Assembly: GCA_031272985.1 (NCBI GenBank)
Contig: JAISSU010000012.1
Span: 1-43,043 of the forward strand
DNA from: Lachnospiraceae bacterium
Lineage (GTDB): Bacteria; Bacillota; Clostridia; Lachnospirales; Lachnospiraceae
Reading direction: 5' to 3'
DNA: 43,043 nucleotides
Of this stretch, positions 8,694 to 17,698 are shown in pieces. A program made the translations under genes and the position numbers. Position 1 is the first letter of the stretch; every line of letters starts with the position of its first letter. The notes under the pieces are model-generated. The model was not told where the DNA came from and searched no databases. It worked only from the letters and a program-made list of their open reading frames with translations.

Positions 8694-9893
8694 ATGCCAC
8701 TTACATTATCACAAAAAGCCATAGCCACTAAAAGCGCCACGACTCTTGCAATAACCGCAAAAGCTAAAGCACTCAAAGCTTCGGGCGTGGATGTCGTAGT
8801 TTTTGGAGCCGGAGAGCCGGATTTTGACACGCCGAAGAACATTAAGGACGCGGCAATAAAAGCTATTGATGATGGTTTTACAAAATATACACCCGCCTCC
8901 GGAATTGAGGAATTAAAGAAGGCAATTTGCAAGAAATTTAAGGACTTTAATCACCTTGAGTACGAGCCGAATGAAATAGTAATCAGTAATGGAGGAAAGC
9001 ACTCGCTGACCAATATTTTCCAAACCATATTAAATCAGGGTGATGAAGTCATTATTCCGACGCCCTACTGGCTTACATATCCTGAAATCGTGCGTTTAGC
9101 CGACGGTGTCCCTGTATTTGTAAATGGCGAAAAGGAAAACGGCTATAAAATCACTGCCAAGCAGCTAAAAGACGCGGTCACACCTGCCACGAAGGCCGTT
9201 ATTCTGAATACTCCATGTAATCCTACGGGAATGATTTATTCTAAAAAAGAGCTTTTGGCTATCGCGGGTGCTGCCGTGGAGGCGGATATTTATATTATTG
9301 CAGATGAAATGTATGAATATTTAGTCTATGGAGATAATGAGCACGTAAGCATAGGAACGCTCGGCAATGATATTTTTAAGAGGACAATCACCTGCAGCGG
9401 GCTTTCAAAGACCTATTCAATGACAGGGTGGCGTGTAGGTTACACGGGCTCAAGTGCCGAAATCGCAAAAACTATGGGAAGTGTACAAAGTCACCAGACA
9501 TCCAATCCCAATTCGATTGCCCAAAAAGCAGCGATTGAGGCGATTTTAGGGGAGCAGGCGGCGGTGGAAACCATGAGGCTTGAGTTTGATAAACGCCGCA
9601 AATATATGTATTCAAGGCTTTCCGCGATGCCTCTTATTGACACATTGGAGCCGGAGGGTGCGTTTTACGCCTTTGTAGATTGCAGCGCTCTTACAGGAAA
9701 ATTATATAAGGATAAAGAAATCGAAAACGCGGCGGACGCGGCAGATATCCTATTATCGGATTATAATGTGGCTTTGATACCCTGTGCGGATTTCGGCGCC
9801 CCGAATCACGTACGATTATCCTACGCGGTATCAATGGAACAAATCGAGAAGGGACTTGACCGCATCGAGGAATTCCTCGGAAATTTCGCGTAA
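8694..9893 (+). CDS. aspB: class I pyridoxal-phosphate aminotransferase (aspartate type)
   Basis: Transfers amino groups between amino and 2-oxo acids in the cytoplasm, probably aspartate/2-oxoglutarate. The 399-aa product has GAGEPDFDTP near the N-terminus, NTPCNPTG, the DEMYEYL motif, the PLP lysine Lys239 in SGLSKTYSMTGWRVGY, and a C-terminal RLSYA motif with the substrate arginine. The ATG at 8694 is chosen over an upstream in-frame GTG at 8649 because AAAGCAGG sits about 8 bases before it and homology begins there. It feeds logically into the 2-oxoglutarate route encoded downstream. Confidence 0.9.
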   Translation: MPLTLSQKAIATKSATTLAITAKAKALKASGVDVVVFGAGEPDFDTPKNIKDAAIKAIDDGFTKYTPASGIEELKKAICKKFKDFNHLEYEPNEIVISNGGKHSLTNIFQTILNQGDEVIIPTPYWLTYPEIVRLADGVPVFVNGEKENGYKITAKQLKDAVTPATKAVILNTPCNPTGMIYSKKELLAIAGAAVEADIYIIADEMYEYLVYGDNEHVSIGTLGNDIFKRTITCSGLSKTYSMTGWRVGYTGSSAEIAKTMGSVQSHQTSNPNSIAQKAAIEAILGEQAAVETMRLEFDKRRKYMYSRLSAMPLIDTLEPEGAFYAFVDCSALTGKLYKDKEIENAADAADILLSDYNVALIPCADFGAPNHVRLSYAVSMEQIEKGLDRIEEFLGNFA

Positions 9894-9941
9894 ATCACGT
9901 GTGCCCTAAAGGTCCGTGACAAAATCATGTATGTCCCGTGC

Positions 9942-9960
9942 GGGCGGGGTCTTCCCGCCC
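9942..9960. terminator. GC-rich hairpin before the Nudix gene
   Basis: GGGCGGG (9942-9948) and CCCGCCC (9954-9960) form a perfect 7-bp stem with a 5-base loop. Only a weak T-rich tract follows, so it is a poor terminator or a processing/stability hairpin between the aminotransferase and Nudix genes. Confidence 0.45.
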
Positions 9961-9982
9961 CTTAAATATTTGGAGGTATAAT

Positions 9983-10525
9983 ATGTCTGACATTAATTAC
10001 AACCGCACAAAAAGAGAATTGGTGTATCATGGTGTCGTGATTGACGTGTATCAGGATACCATGGATTTCGGGAATGGAAAAACAGCCATTTATGATTATG
10101 TCCATCACAATGGTGCGGCGGCTGTCGTTCCGGTCACAGATGAAGGGAAGATTCTCATGGTGCGCCAATATCGTAATGCGCTTGACCGAATGACTCTTGA
10201 AATCCCCGCAGGGAAGCTGGATTCCCCGGATGAAGAAGGAATAGAATGCGCGAGGCGCGAACTCGAAGAAGAGACGGGTTTTAGAAGCGATAACATAAAA
10301 TGGCTGCTGAATCTATATGGGGCAATCGGGTATTGCGATGAGAAGATACAGGTTTTTACCGCGACTAATCTTATACCCTCCAAACAAAACCTCGATGAGG
10401 ATGAATATATAGACGTAGAAGCGCATTCCGTTGAAGAACTGAAAAATATGATTTTTACAGGTCAAATCGAGGACAGTAAGACTATTGCCGGAATCTTGGG
10501 GTACGAGGTGAGTCGGAAAGAATAA
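9983..10525 (+). CDS. nudF: Nudix hydrolase, ADP-ribose pyrophosphatase type
   Basis: Predicted to hydrolyse ADP-ribose or related nucleoside diphosphate compounds. The 180-aa product carries the Nudix box (GKLDSPDEEGIECAR then RELEEETGF), with six rather than five residues between the Gly and the first Glu, and the preceding MVRQYRNALDRMTLEIPAG typical of ADP-ribose pyrophosphatases. The ATG at 9983 follows TGGAGGT by 5 bases; the frame is open further upstream through a hairpin but without a ribosome site. Confidence 0.88.
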   Translation: MSDINYNRTKRELVYHGVVIDVYQDTMDFGNGKTAIYDYVHHNGAAAVVPVTDEGKILMVRQYRNALDRMTLEIPAGKLDSPDEEGIECARRELEEETGFRSDNIKWLLNLYGAIGYCDEKIQVFTATNLIPSKQNLDEDEYIDVEAHSVEELKNMIFTGQIEDSKTIAGILGYEVSRKE

Positions 10526-10539
10526 TATCATTATATATC

Positions 10540-10568
10540 TTGACAATACTTCGGTGAGATTGTATGAT
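10540..10568 (+). promoter_or_regulatory. promoter of the Re-citrate synthase operon
   Basis: TTGACA (10540-10545) and TATGAT (10563-10568) are spaced 17 bp. The -10 box lies inside the palindrome at 10559-10586, which suggests repression by steric block. Confidence 0.75.
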
Positions 10569-10586
10569 TGTATACAATAATACAAT
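10559..10586. promoter_or_regulatory. 28-bp near-perfect palindrome, probable GntR operator
   Basis: A central perfect palindrome ATTGTATACAAT (10567-10578) is flanked by ATTGTAT (10559-10565) and its reverse complement ATACAAT (10580-10586); only one position pair (10566 with 10579) breaks symmetry. It overlaps the -10 box and start site. The FCD-type GntR regulator encoded in the same operon is the natural candidate to bind it. Confidence 0.65.
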
Positions 10587-10602
10587 TTGATCGAGGTATA
10601 TC

Positions 10603-12018
10603 ATGGAAGAAAGAAAAGTTTATCTTAATAACCAAACTAATTTGTTACAGCTTGAAGAGCATATGTATCCGCTGGTCGATGTGGAAAAGCCAAATGTTTT
10701 CAGGAATCTTTTTACGTATGATGAGATTCCGAAAATTGCTTTCAATGACCGCATTGTCCCGCATCACATGCCTGATGAAATTTGGATTACGGATACCACT
10801 TTCAGGGACGGGCAGCAGTCGAGGGCTCCCTATAGCACCTCCCAAATAGTGAAGATTTTTGATTTTTTTCATAGGCTGGGAGGACCCAAAGGGAAAATTC
10901 GCCAGAGCGAGTTCTTTTTATACAGTAAAAAAGACAGGGATGCTGTTTATAAATGTCTCGAGCGTGGCTATGAATTCCCGGAGATTACGAGCTGGATCCG
11001 CGCCAGCAAAAAGGACTTCGAACTCGTTAAGGAAATAGGCCTTAAGGAAACGGGAGTTTTGGTTAGTTGCTCGGATTATCATATTTTCTATAAGCTGAAA
11101 ATGACGCGTTCCGAGGCTCTTAAGCATTATCTATCGATCGTCAGGAATTGTCTGGAAACAGGCATTCGGCCGCGGTGCCATTTAGAGGACATCACGCGTT
11201 CGGATATTTACGGCTTTGTGATTCCGTTTTGTTTGGAGCTGATGCATCTTATGGAGGAATATAAAATACCTGTAAAGGTCAGGGTCTGCGACACAATGGG
11301 CTATGGTGTCAATTACCCGGGAGCTGTGATTCCGCGTTCAATTCCCGGAATCATATATGGTCTGCGCGTTCATGCGGGTGTCCCCAGCGAATTGATTGAA
11401 TTCCATGGGCACAATGATTTTTATAAGGCTGTCTCGAATTCAACGACGGCTTGGCTTTATGGTGCGAGTGCCGTTAACTGCTCTTTATTCGGTATCGGAG
11501 AAAGGACCGGGAATACACCTTTGGAGGCAATGGTCTTTGAATACGCGCAGCTTCGCGGAACTTTAGACGGGATGGATACGCGTGTCATTACCGAGATTGC
11601 GGAATTTTATGAAAAGGAAATCAAAGAGGTAATACCGTCAAGGACACCCTTTGTGGGGCACAATTTCAATGTTACCCGTGCGGGAATCCACGCCGACGGA
11701 TTACTGAAAAACGAAGAGATTTACAATATTTTCGATACGGATAAATTCCTTAACAGACCCCCGCTGGTGGCAGTTTCGAATACTTCGGGACTCGCAGGTA
11801 TAGCGCACTGGATTAATACTTTCTTTAGGCTTCCTAAAAAGAAAACGGTCGATAAAAATTCCGAGCTCGTCCAGAATGTAAAGACTTGGGTGGATGGCGA
11901 GTACGAGGGCGGGCGCGTAACGGTATTGACTGATGACGAATTAATTTCCGCAATCAAAAAGGCCTGCAAAGACTTAGATATTCCTTATCCCGGAGGGAAC
12001 GATTTTGGAAAACAATAA
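10603..12018 (+). CDS. Re-citrate synthase (isopropylmalate/homocitrate synthase family)
   Basis: Predicted to condense oxaloacetate and acetyl-CoA to citrate with Re stereochemistry, as in Clostridium kluyveri and other anaerobes lacking the usual Si-citrate synthase. The 471-aa DRE-TIM barrel has TDTTFRDGQQSRAPYS near residue 63, the metal-site HGHND motif near 269, and NCSLFGIGERTGNTPLE, all signatures of the HMGL-like family. The annotation label 2-isopropylmalate synthase would fit the fold, but the C-terminus lacks an obvious leucine-regulatory domain and the operon partners are a GntR regulator and isocitrate dehydrogenase. Aconitase is not in the window. The stop overlaps the GntR start by 14 bases. 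Confidence 0.82.
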   Translation: MEERKVYLNNQTNLLQLEEHMYPLVDVEKPNVFRNLFTYDEIPKIAFNDRIVPHHMPDEIWITDTTFRDGQQSRAPYSTSQIVKIFDFFHRLGGPKGKIRQSEFFLYSKKDRDAVYKCLERGYEFPEITSWIRASKKDFELVKEIGLKETGVLVSCSDYHIFYKLKMTRSEALKHYLSIVRNCLETGIRPRCHLEDITRSDIYGFVIPFCLELMHLMEEYKIPVKVRVCDTMGYGVNYPGAVIPRSIPGIIYGLRVHAGVPSELIEFHGHNDFYKAVSNSTTAWLYGASAVNCSLFGIGERTGNTPLEAMVFEYAQLRGTLDGMDTRVITEIAEFYEKEIKEVIPSRTPFVGHNFNVTRAGIHADGLLKNEEIYNIFDTDKFLNRPPLVAVSNTSGLAGIAHWINTFFRLPKKKTVDKNSELVQNVKTWVDGEYEGGRVTVLTDDELISAIKKACKDLDIPYPGGNDFGKQ

Positions 12019-12673
12019 TATGAACAATCACACCGCAAACTCGCTTAGCGACAGGGTTTTTGAAAAATTGCGGGACGACATACTAAATCAGGTCTATAAG
12101 GAAAACGATGAACTCAGAGAGATTGCCATAGGCAATGAACTGGGAGTTTCAAGGACTCCCGTAAGAGAGGCATTGCGTCAGCTTGAGCTGGAAGGTCTGG
12201 TTTCGATTATCCCGAATAAAGGGGCATATGTGACAGGCATTTCGGATAAGGACGCCGAAGACATATATGTAATTCGCTCTATGCTGGAAGGGCTTTGTGC
12301 GAGATGGGCGTGCGATAATATTACAAAAGCGCAAAAAGACAGGCTTGAGGAAATCATTTTATTGGCGGAGCATTATCTGGGCAAGGAAAAAGAGGAATCG
12401 GCGAGACAGGTGGCAGACCTTGACAGCGAGTTTCATGAAATCCTCTATGAGGCCTGCGGGAGTCGTATTCTCGGGCATGTGTTGAGGGATTTTCATAAGT
12501 ATGTCCATATGTCGCGCCTTCGCTCGGTGAGCTATCGTGACAGGGCGAGCTTTTCGGTTAACGAACATAAAGAGATTCTTAATGCAATTATTGAAAAGGA
12601 TGGCGCGAAAGCTGAAAGATTAGCTAATATGCACGTCCTGCAGGTAATGGAAAATCTGCGCCGCAGTTTGTAA
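12005..12673 (+). CDS. GntR-family regulator, FCD (FadR) subfamily
   Basis: DNA-binding repressor or activator, 222 aa. The winged helix at about residues 12-75 includes LGVSRTPVREALRQLELEGLVSI; the helical FCD effector domain follows with the expected acidic and His metal-ligand positions (DLDSEFHEILY, NEHKEIL). A TTG at 12005 is preferred as start because GGAGGG lies 7 bases upstream; an ATG at 12020 lacks a good site. It overlaps the Re-citrate synthase gene and precedes icd, so it likely controls this operon, perhaps sensing a carboxylic acid. The palindrome at 10559-10586 is its likely target. Confidence 0.85.
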   Translation: MENNNMNNHTANSLSDRVFEKLRDDILNQVYKENDELREIAIGNELGVSRTPVREALRQLELEGLVSIIPNKGAYVTGISDKDAEDIYVIRSMLEGLCARWACDNITKAQKDRLEEIILLAEHYLGKEKEESARQVADLDSEFHEILYEACGSRILGHVLRDFHKYVHMSRLRSVSYRDRASFSVNEHKEILNAIIEKDGAKAERLANMHVLQVMENLRRSL

Positions 12674-12731
12674 ATACCCGTATTGTAATGTTAAAATGAC
12701 AATCTAAAATAAAAACAGGAGTATTACGAGC

Positions 12732-13931
12732 ATGGAAAAAATAAGGATGAACACCGCTATTGTCGAGATGGACGGGGACGAAATGACCAGAATCTTATGG
12801 AAAATGATCAAGGAGCATTTGTTGTTTCCTTTCGTGGATTTAAAAACCGAGTATTACGATTTGGGGTTACAATATCGCGACGAGACGAATGACCAGGTGA
12901 CTATTGATGCTGCCCTTGCCACAAAGAAACATAAAGTGGCGGTTAAATGCGCTACGATTACCCCGAATGCCGCCCGTATGACGGAGTATACTTTAAAGGA
13001 AATGTGGAAGAGTCCGAATGGGACAATCAGGGCAATCTTAGACGGGACGGTTTTTCGTGCTCCGATTGTTGTTAAAGGGATCGAGCCTTGCGTTAAAAAC
13101 TGGGAAAAGCCGATTGTCATTGCCAGACACGCATACGGCGATGTCTATAAGGCCTCCGAAATGAAAATTCCGGGAGCGGGTAAGGCCGAGATCGTCTATA
13201 CTGCCGCAGATGGTGCGGTTTCAAAGACGCTTATTCACGATTTTGACGGACCCGGAATCGTTCAGGGAATGCACAATCTCGAGTCTTCCATTGAGAGTTT
13301 TGCGAGGAGCTGCTTTAGATATGCGCTTGATGTAAAGCAGGAGCTTTGGTTTGCTACAAAGGATACGATTTCAAAGCAATACGACCATACTTTTAAGGAT
13401 ATTTTCGCTGAAATCTATGAGAAGGAATTCGCCAAGGCTTTTGAAAATGTGGGAATTACGTATTTCTATACGCTCATAGATGACGCAGTCGCCCGGGTTA
13501 TGAAGAGTAAGGGCGGCTTTATCTGGGCTTGTAAGAATTACGACGGGGATGTCATGAGTGATATGATTTCTTCCGCGTTCGGTTCTTTAGCAATGATGAC
13601 CTCGGTTCTCGTTTCACCCGAAGGATATTACGAATACGAAGCGGCACATGGCACGGTTCAGCGACATTATTATAAGCACTTAGCAGGGGAAGAGACCTCG
13701 ACGAATTCCGTGGCGACAATATTCGCCTGGAGCGGAGCATTACGAAAACGCGGCGAACTGGATGGAAACAGCGAACTTATGGAATTTGCGGATCGCCTTG
13801 AAAAAGCCACATTGTCGACCATAGAATCCGGGAAAATGACAAAGGACCTGGCACTGATAACGACAATGAAAACCCCCACCGTATTAAACAGTGAGGATTT
13901 CATAATCGCAATTGCAAAAAACCTGAAATAA
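12732..13931 (+). CDS. icd: NADP-dependent isocitrate dehydrogenase
   Basis: Oxidises isocitrate to 2-oxoglutarate in the cytoplasm, supplying glutamate synthesis. At 399 aa it is the shorter dimeric type resembling eukaryotic IDH1 (NTAIVEMDGDEMTR, TITPNAARMTEY, MWKSPNGTIR, VFRAPI, ARHAYGDVYK). The C-terminal cofactor motif AAHGTVQRHYYKH is typical of NADP specificity. It lies 58 bases after the GntR gene and converges with the permease gene on the other strand, leaving a 2-base gap and no separate terminator. Confidence 0.93.
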   Translation: MEKIRMNTAIVEMDGDEMTRILWKMIKEHLLFPFVDLKTEYYDLGLQYRDETNDQVTIDAALATKKHKVAVKCATITPNAARMTEYTLKEMWKSPNGTIRAILDGTVFRAPIVVKGIEPCVKNWEKPIVIARHAYGDVYKASEMKIPGAGKAEIVYTAADGAVSKTLIHDFDGPGIVQGMHNLESSIESFARSCFRYALDVKQELWFATKDTISKQYDHTFKDIFAEIYEKEFAKAFENVGITYFYTLIDDAVARVMKSKGGFIWACKNYDGDVMSDMISSAFGSLAMMTSVLVSPEGYYEYEAAHGTVQRHYYKHLAGEETSTNSVATIFAWSGALRKRGELDGNSELMEFADRLEKATLSTIESGKMTKDLALITTMKTPTVLNSEDFIIAIAKNLK

Positions 13932-13933
13932 TT

Positions 13934-15304
13934 TCAAATAAGGAATATTGTCAATATAGCTGCCGCCAATATTCCGCACAACACCGGGATCAGATTCCTT
14001 CTGGCCAAATCCGCGGCCTTTACATCGCAGATTGAAGCTACCGGTATAACGCCCCAAGGGATTATTGTGCCGCCGCCGACCCAGACGGTGACGACCTGAC
14101 CGAGTGCCGCTAAGTACGCGACATTATAGCCAGTATTAGCCGCAAAGGTCTTTGCAACGGAGCCTACAATCGGAAGTCCCGAAAAGCCTGAGCCATCCAG
14201 TCCTGTAATTACGGCGACCAAGGTCTCTATAGCGACCACGGGTAGTCTGGCTATCTGGACGGAGCCTGAGAGCGCGTCGCCGATATCGCCTAAAATATTC
14301 GGGGCACCTTCACCCAGCACCTTTGCTGCGAGTTCCCCGTTTCCGAGGAAGAAAAATGCCGCGATGATTACAACAGGAGCGAATATTTTAAGAGCAAACT
14401 GAAAGCCTTCTTTTATATAGTCACTGATAACTTCGAGGTTATTTAGGAAGTCTCCTTTAAATATCATTATCACACAAAGAAGCAGCATTGCGGTACCACC
14501 GACTAAAGCCGTCGCATCGCCGCCCTTTAAGTCGAATATTATCATCAATACTATATCCGCAACAAAGGCAACAGGGGTAAGGATTGCGATGAACACCGCA
14601 AAGCCCGAATATTTTCTTTTTTCGGTTTCAACTGCGGTTTCAGAAGCTGCAGCGTCAGATTCTGCTGCCTTTTCCTTTTTCATATCTCGAAGGAAGAATA
14701 TATAGGATACTATTATAATAACTACGCTCATTACCGCCCAAACAGGAGTAGAATACTTTAGAAAATCTCCTACATCTACGCCGGCTGAGGCAGCTGTTAT
14801 GCTCGGAGCGCCCTGAATGAAGTAATCAGAAGAGAGTCCGATACCATGACCGAAGATATTCATTGAAACAGCTATCCAGATTCGAGGAAGTCCCACTTTT
14901 ACCGCAACAGGAAGCAATAGTGCGCCAATCAGCGCAACCGCGGGTGAAGGCCACAAAAACCAGGAAAAGATAAGCATGACGGCACCGACTACGAAAAATG
15001 CCGTTTTCTTTCCTCTTACCAGCTTTGTTAATGGTCTTATCATGAGTTCATCCGAACCTAAATCCGCAAGCCCTTTTGAGAGTGTCGTAATCAGAGCTAT
15101 TACGATGATAATTCCCAGCAATTCTGTGGCAGAGACCATGACGGAATTATACAGTATTCCGACAGCGGTGAGGACATTTTTGCTATACGCAATCCCCACC
15201 AGAAAAATTCCGATAATACAAGGCAGAACAATTTCCTTCTTCAGTAACAATGCAATCATTACAAGCAATGCTACCCCGATGTAAATCCAATGAACCAATG
15301 TCAT
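13934..15304 (-). CDS. carboxylate-type membrane permease (IT/GntP-like)
   Basis: Inner-membrane transporter of 456 aa with roughly 11-12 hydrophobic segments and a charged Ala/Glu-rich cytoplasmic loop around residues 210-230. The glycine-rich re-entrant-looking segments (FGHGIGLSSDYFIQGAPS, GLDGSGFSGLP, WVGGGTIIPWG) suggest the ion-transporter superfamily that moves gluconate, citrate or other organic anions. It is last in a minus-strand operon after a 2-hydroxyacid dehydrogenase and an FAD oxidoreductase, so its substrate is probably a hydroxy or oxo acid. Start at 15304 (ATG) follows GAGG by 8 bases; a GTG at 15313 is possible. Substrate unknown. Confidence 0.7.
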   Translation of the reverse strand: MTLVHWIYIGVALLVMIALLLKKEIVLPCIIGIFLVGIAYSKNVLTAVGILYNSVMVSATELLGIIIVIALITTLSKGLADLGSDELMIRPLTKLVRGKKTAFFVVGAVMLIFSWFLWPSPAVALIGALLLPVAVKVGLPRIWIAVSMNIFGHGIGLSSDYFIQGAPSITAASAGVDVGDFLKYSTPVWAVMSVVIIIVSYIFFLRDMKKEKAAESDAAASETAVETEKRKYSGFAVFIAILTPVAFVADIVLMIIFDLKGGDATALVGGTAMLLLCVIMIFKGDFLNNLEVISDYIKEGFQFALKIFAPVVIIAAFFFLGNGELAAKVLGEGAPNILGDIGDALSGSVQIARLPVVAIETLVAVITGLDGSGFSGLPIVGSVAKTFAANTGYNVAYLAALGQVVTVWVGGGTIIPWGVIPVASICDVKAADLARRNLIPVLCGILAAAILTIFLI

Positions 15305-15393
15305 AACCTGCACCTCACTTTCCTCTTCTCTTTGCTTTTGTACCGCTTAATACTTTTTGTCCGAAAGCGGCAATGTCCTTTTAGATATTATGA

Positions 15394-16680
15394 TTAATAA
15401 TTAATATTAGAAAACAATCCTGCAAGTCCTAAATCCTCGACCTTAGTCTTTATTGCATCAATGTCAGTAGTATAAGTAGACAGCTCTTTCATTCTCTCAA
15501 AGAGTATGGAACCCGAGAATGTATATTTCTTTGACAATCCTCCGGGAAGCTCCATTTGTTCCCTGACAAAGGCAATTGCGTCACCGATTACAGTATCGCG
15601 GGGCAGTGTGATTGGCGCCTTGCCTTTTATTTTTCTGGCGGCATTGTATCCGGCGAGCACTCCGGTTACAATTGCCTCTGTATGTCCTACTAAAAGACCT
15701 GCTTTTTCACCCGCACAAAGGAGATTATCCACACCTTCGACAGACAACGTATCGTCGCGTGGAGCAAGTGCGAAATAGCGCATAGAGTTTCCTTTTCCCC
15801 CCGCATATGGGTCTTCATAGCGCGCATTTTCAAAGCCGGGGATTTTTCTTAATGTCTCTAAATGGAAATAGGGCGTCATGAGCTTTGCGTGTCCTGTATC
15901 CAATAGGACTACATTGTCCCTATATTCGGGCAGTGCATATTGCTGACAAGCCTTTATATCTAAATGATCTTCGCTTAATTCCTTTGGAATGGGGATTATG
16001 GCGACTCCGGTCTCATTGAGTTCTTTTACGATTTCATCCGACAATGATTCTTTATATAACTTACATGAGCCGCTCATTGCGCCGAATGAATTCCCGTCTT
16101 TGCTCACACCTTTTCGCTCGGCGACCCCGGCGAGTTCCGTTATGCTGACTCGTCCGCCGAAGCTCGGGCAGCGCAGGATGCACATGGCGCAGCCGTTGCC
16201 GTATTTTATGCAATTATTCATGGGACCTGCGGTGCCGGTGGTATCCAAATAGACATCGGCGCTGTAATCATTTCCTGCGTCATCCGTAATGCTTTCGATG
16301 TGGCTGCCGGTTGAATCCATCAGGTCGTTCACTCTGCGACGGTAAAGAACCTCCACACCGAAGCTTTTTACCAGCCTTTCTATTGCACCCGGTGTGGTGC
16401 CGATGTCATACAGTATGGCGTGTTTATGCCCCGGGAAGTCTACGTTTGTGTGTCTGGCATTCCTGTCGATTTCTTCGAAGATATCACCGCCGCCCATGGC
16501 TATGCATTCCTCTGTCGCCGTGAATCTGCCGTTATTTCGCATGATTCCGCCGACGAGACCGGTGCCGAGCAACATATCGGTGCGTTCCAATAATGTAACG
16601 TTTGCACCGTTTTTTGCTGCTGTTACCGCGGCCGCACAGCCTGACCAGCCGCCTCCTACGATTACTACATGTCCGCTCAT
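15394..16680 (-). CDS. FAD-dependent oxidoreductase
   Basis: Flavoprotein of 428 aa with an N-terminal dinucleotide fold (VVIVGGGWSGCAAAVTAAKNG) and a C-terminal FAD segment (VDNLLCAGEKAGLLVGHTEA, ATG-type end). A cysteine cluster near residues 165-177 (NGCAMC then LRCPSFGGR) could hold a metal or redox pair. It resembles GidA/TrmFO-like FAD proteins of unknown function. The ATG at 16680 is used because AAGGAGA lies 7 bases upstream; an in-frame start at 16701 lacks that. The gene sits 34 bases after the dehydrogenase gene, consistent with oxidation of the same acid or its product. The reaction is not known. Confidence 0.75.
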   Translation of the reverse strand: MSGHVVIVGGGWSGCAAAVTAAKNGANVTLLERTDMLLGTGLVGGIMRNNGRFTATEECIAMGGGDIFEEIDRNARHTNVDFPGHKHAILYDIGTTPGAIERLVKSFGVEVLYRRRVNDLMDSTGSHIESITDDAGNDYSADVYLDTTGTAGPMNNCIKYGNGCAMCILRCPSFGGRVSITELAGVAERKGVSKDGNSFGAMSGSCKLYKESLSDEIVKELNETGVAIIPIPKELSEDHLDIKACQQYALPEYRDNVVLLDTGHAKLMTPYFHLETLRKIPGFENARYEDPYAGGKGNSMRYFALAPRDDTLSVEGVDNLLCAGEKAGLLVGHTEAIVTGVLAGYNAARKIKGKAPITLPRDTVIGDAIAFVREQMELPGGLSKKYTFSGSILFERMKELSTYTTDIDAIKTKVEDLGLAGLFSNINY

Positions 16681-16714
16681 GTTCTTGTCTCCTTCGTTCA
16701 TTTATGTGCTACAA

Positions 16715-17668
16715 TCATATTTGATTTATGGGGTGGCCGGCTAAGTACGCGTCCAAGTTTTGCATCGCGATTTGTATAAGCCTGGCGCGGGTTTCGGTAC
16801 ATGCCCATGCAAGGTGCGGGGTTATTATGCAGTTTTTTGCTCCCAGTAGAGGGTTATCCTCCGTGATAGGTTCACGCGAGGCGACGTCGGTTCCCAGAGC
16901 ATAAACTTTTCCGGAATTTAAAGCTTTTGCTATGTCAGCCTCATTTATCAGTAGCCCCCGGGCGCAGTTTAGTATTATTACGCCGTCTTTCATTTTTGCA
17001 AGGGTTTCGGCATTTATCATTTTTTCGCTGGTCGGTGTGAGAGGACAATGCAGCGATATTATATCGGATTCTTTATAGATTGTTTCCAAATCCGCGTAGC
17101 GGCATTGTTCATCTTCCAGATCAGTTCTTTTATGCAAGGCATAAGCCAGAATATTCATTCCAAATGCCTTTGCAAGTTTCCCGAAAGCCCGTCCGATGTT
17201 TCCGTAGCCGATTATTCCGATTGTTTTTCCATATAATTCGATTAAAGGTTCTTCTTTAAAATATTTTCTGCGCATGAGGAGCCAATCCCCTTTCGGGACA
17301 GCGTGTGAGCTTTCGCCGACGCTATTGGTTATCTCAAGCAACAGGCTCATGGTGTGCTGTGCAACGGCTAAAGTCCCGTAGTCGGGGCAATTGGAAATTA
17401 CAATTCCGAGTTCTCGTGCGGTTTCAAAATCTAAGATATTGCAGCCGGTCGAGAGAACATTAATGAACTTCAATGTGGGCGTAGCACGCATTAGGCGGCC
17501 TGAAATCGGAGTTTTATTTGTAAAAACAATCTCAGCGTCACGTATCCGTTCTTCGGTATGTTTGCTAATCGTTTCTTCATAAATGTCGGTTTCGCCATAA
17601 GTCTTAAGCTTTTCCCACAAAGGCTCGGACGGGTTTCCGGCGTAGGCATCCAATACAACGATTTTCAT
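16715..17668 (-). CDS. D-isomer-specific 2-hydroxyacid dehydrogenase
   Basis: NAD-dependent reduction of a 2-oxo acid (for example hydroxypyruvate or glyoxylate) or the reverse. The 317-aa product has the NAD fold (TIGIIGYGNIGRAFGKLAKAFG), the LHCPLT motif, the catalytic Arg in LNCARGLLINE, a Glu in the DV..REPI segment, and the catalytic His in ITPHLAWA. The ATG at 17668 follows AAGGGGGA by 4 bases; the longer frame upstream runs through promoter sequence. It leads a three-gene operon with an FAD oxidoreductase and a permease. The precise substrate is open. Confidence 0.88.
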   Translation of the reverse strand: MKIVVLDAYAGNPSEPLWEKLKTYGETDIYEETISKHTEERIRDAEIVFTNKTPISGRLMRATPTLKFINVLSTGCNILDFETARELGIVISNCPDYGTLAVAQHTMSLLLEITNSVGESSHAVPKGDWLLMRRKYFKEEPLIELYGKTIGIIGYGNIGRAFGKLAKAFGMNILAYALHKRTDLEDEQCRYADLETIYKESDIISLHCPLTPTSEKMINAETLAKMKDGVIILNCARGLLINEADIAKALNSGKVYALGTDVASREPITEDNPLLGAKNCIITPHLAWACTETRARLIQIAMQNLDAYLAGHPINQI

Positions 17669-17698
17669 GAAATCCCCCTTGGGAAATTTGATATTTAC

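Noticed and set aside
10603..12018. 2-isopropylmalate synthase
   Set aside because: The fold fits, but the missing leucine-regulatory domain and the icd and gntR neighbours fit Re-citrate synthase better.
12020..12673. GntR regulator starting at ATG 12020
   Set aside because: The TTG at 12005 has GGAGGG at proper spacing while the ATG lacks a good site. The shorter form remains possible.
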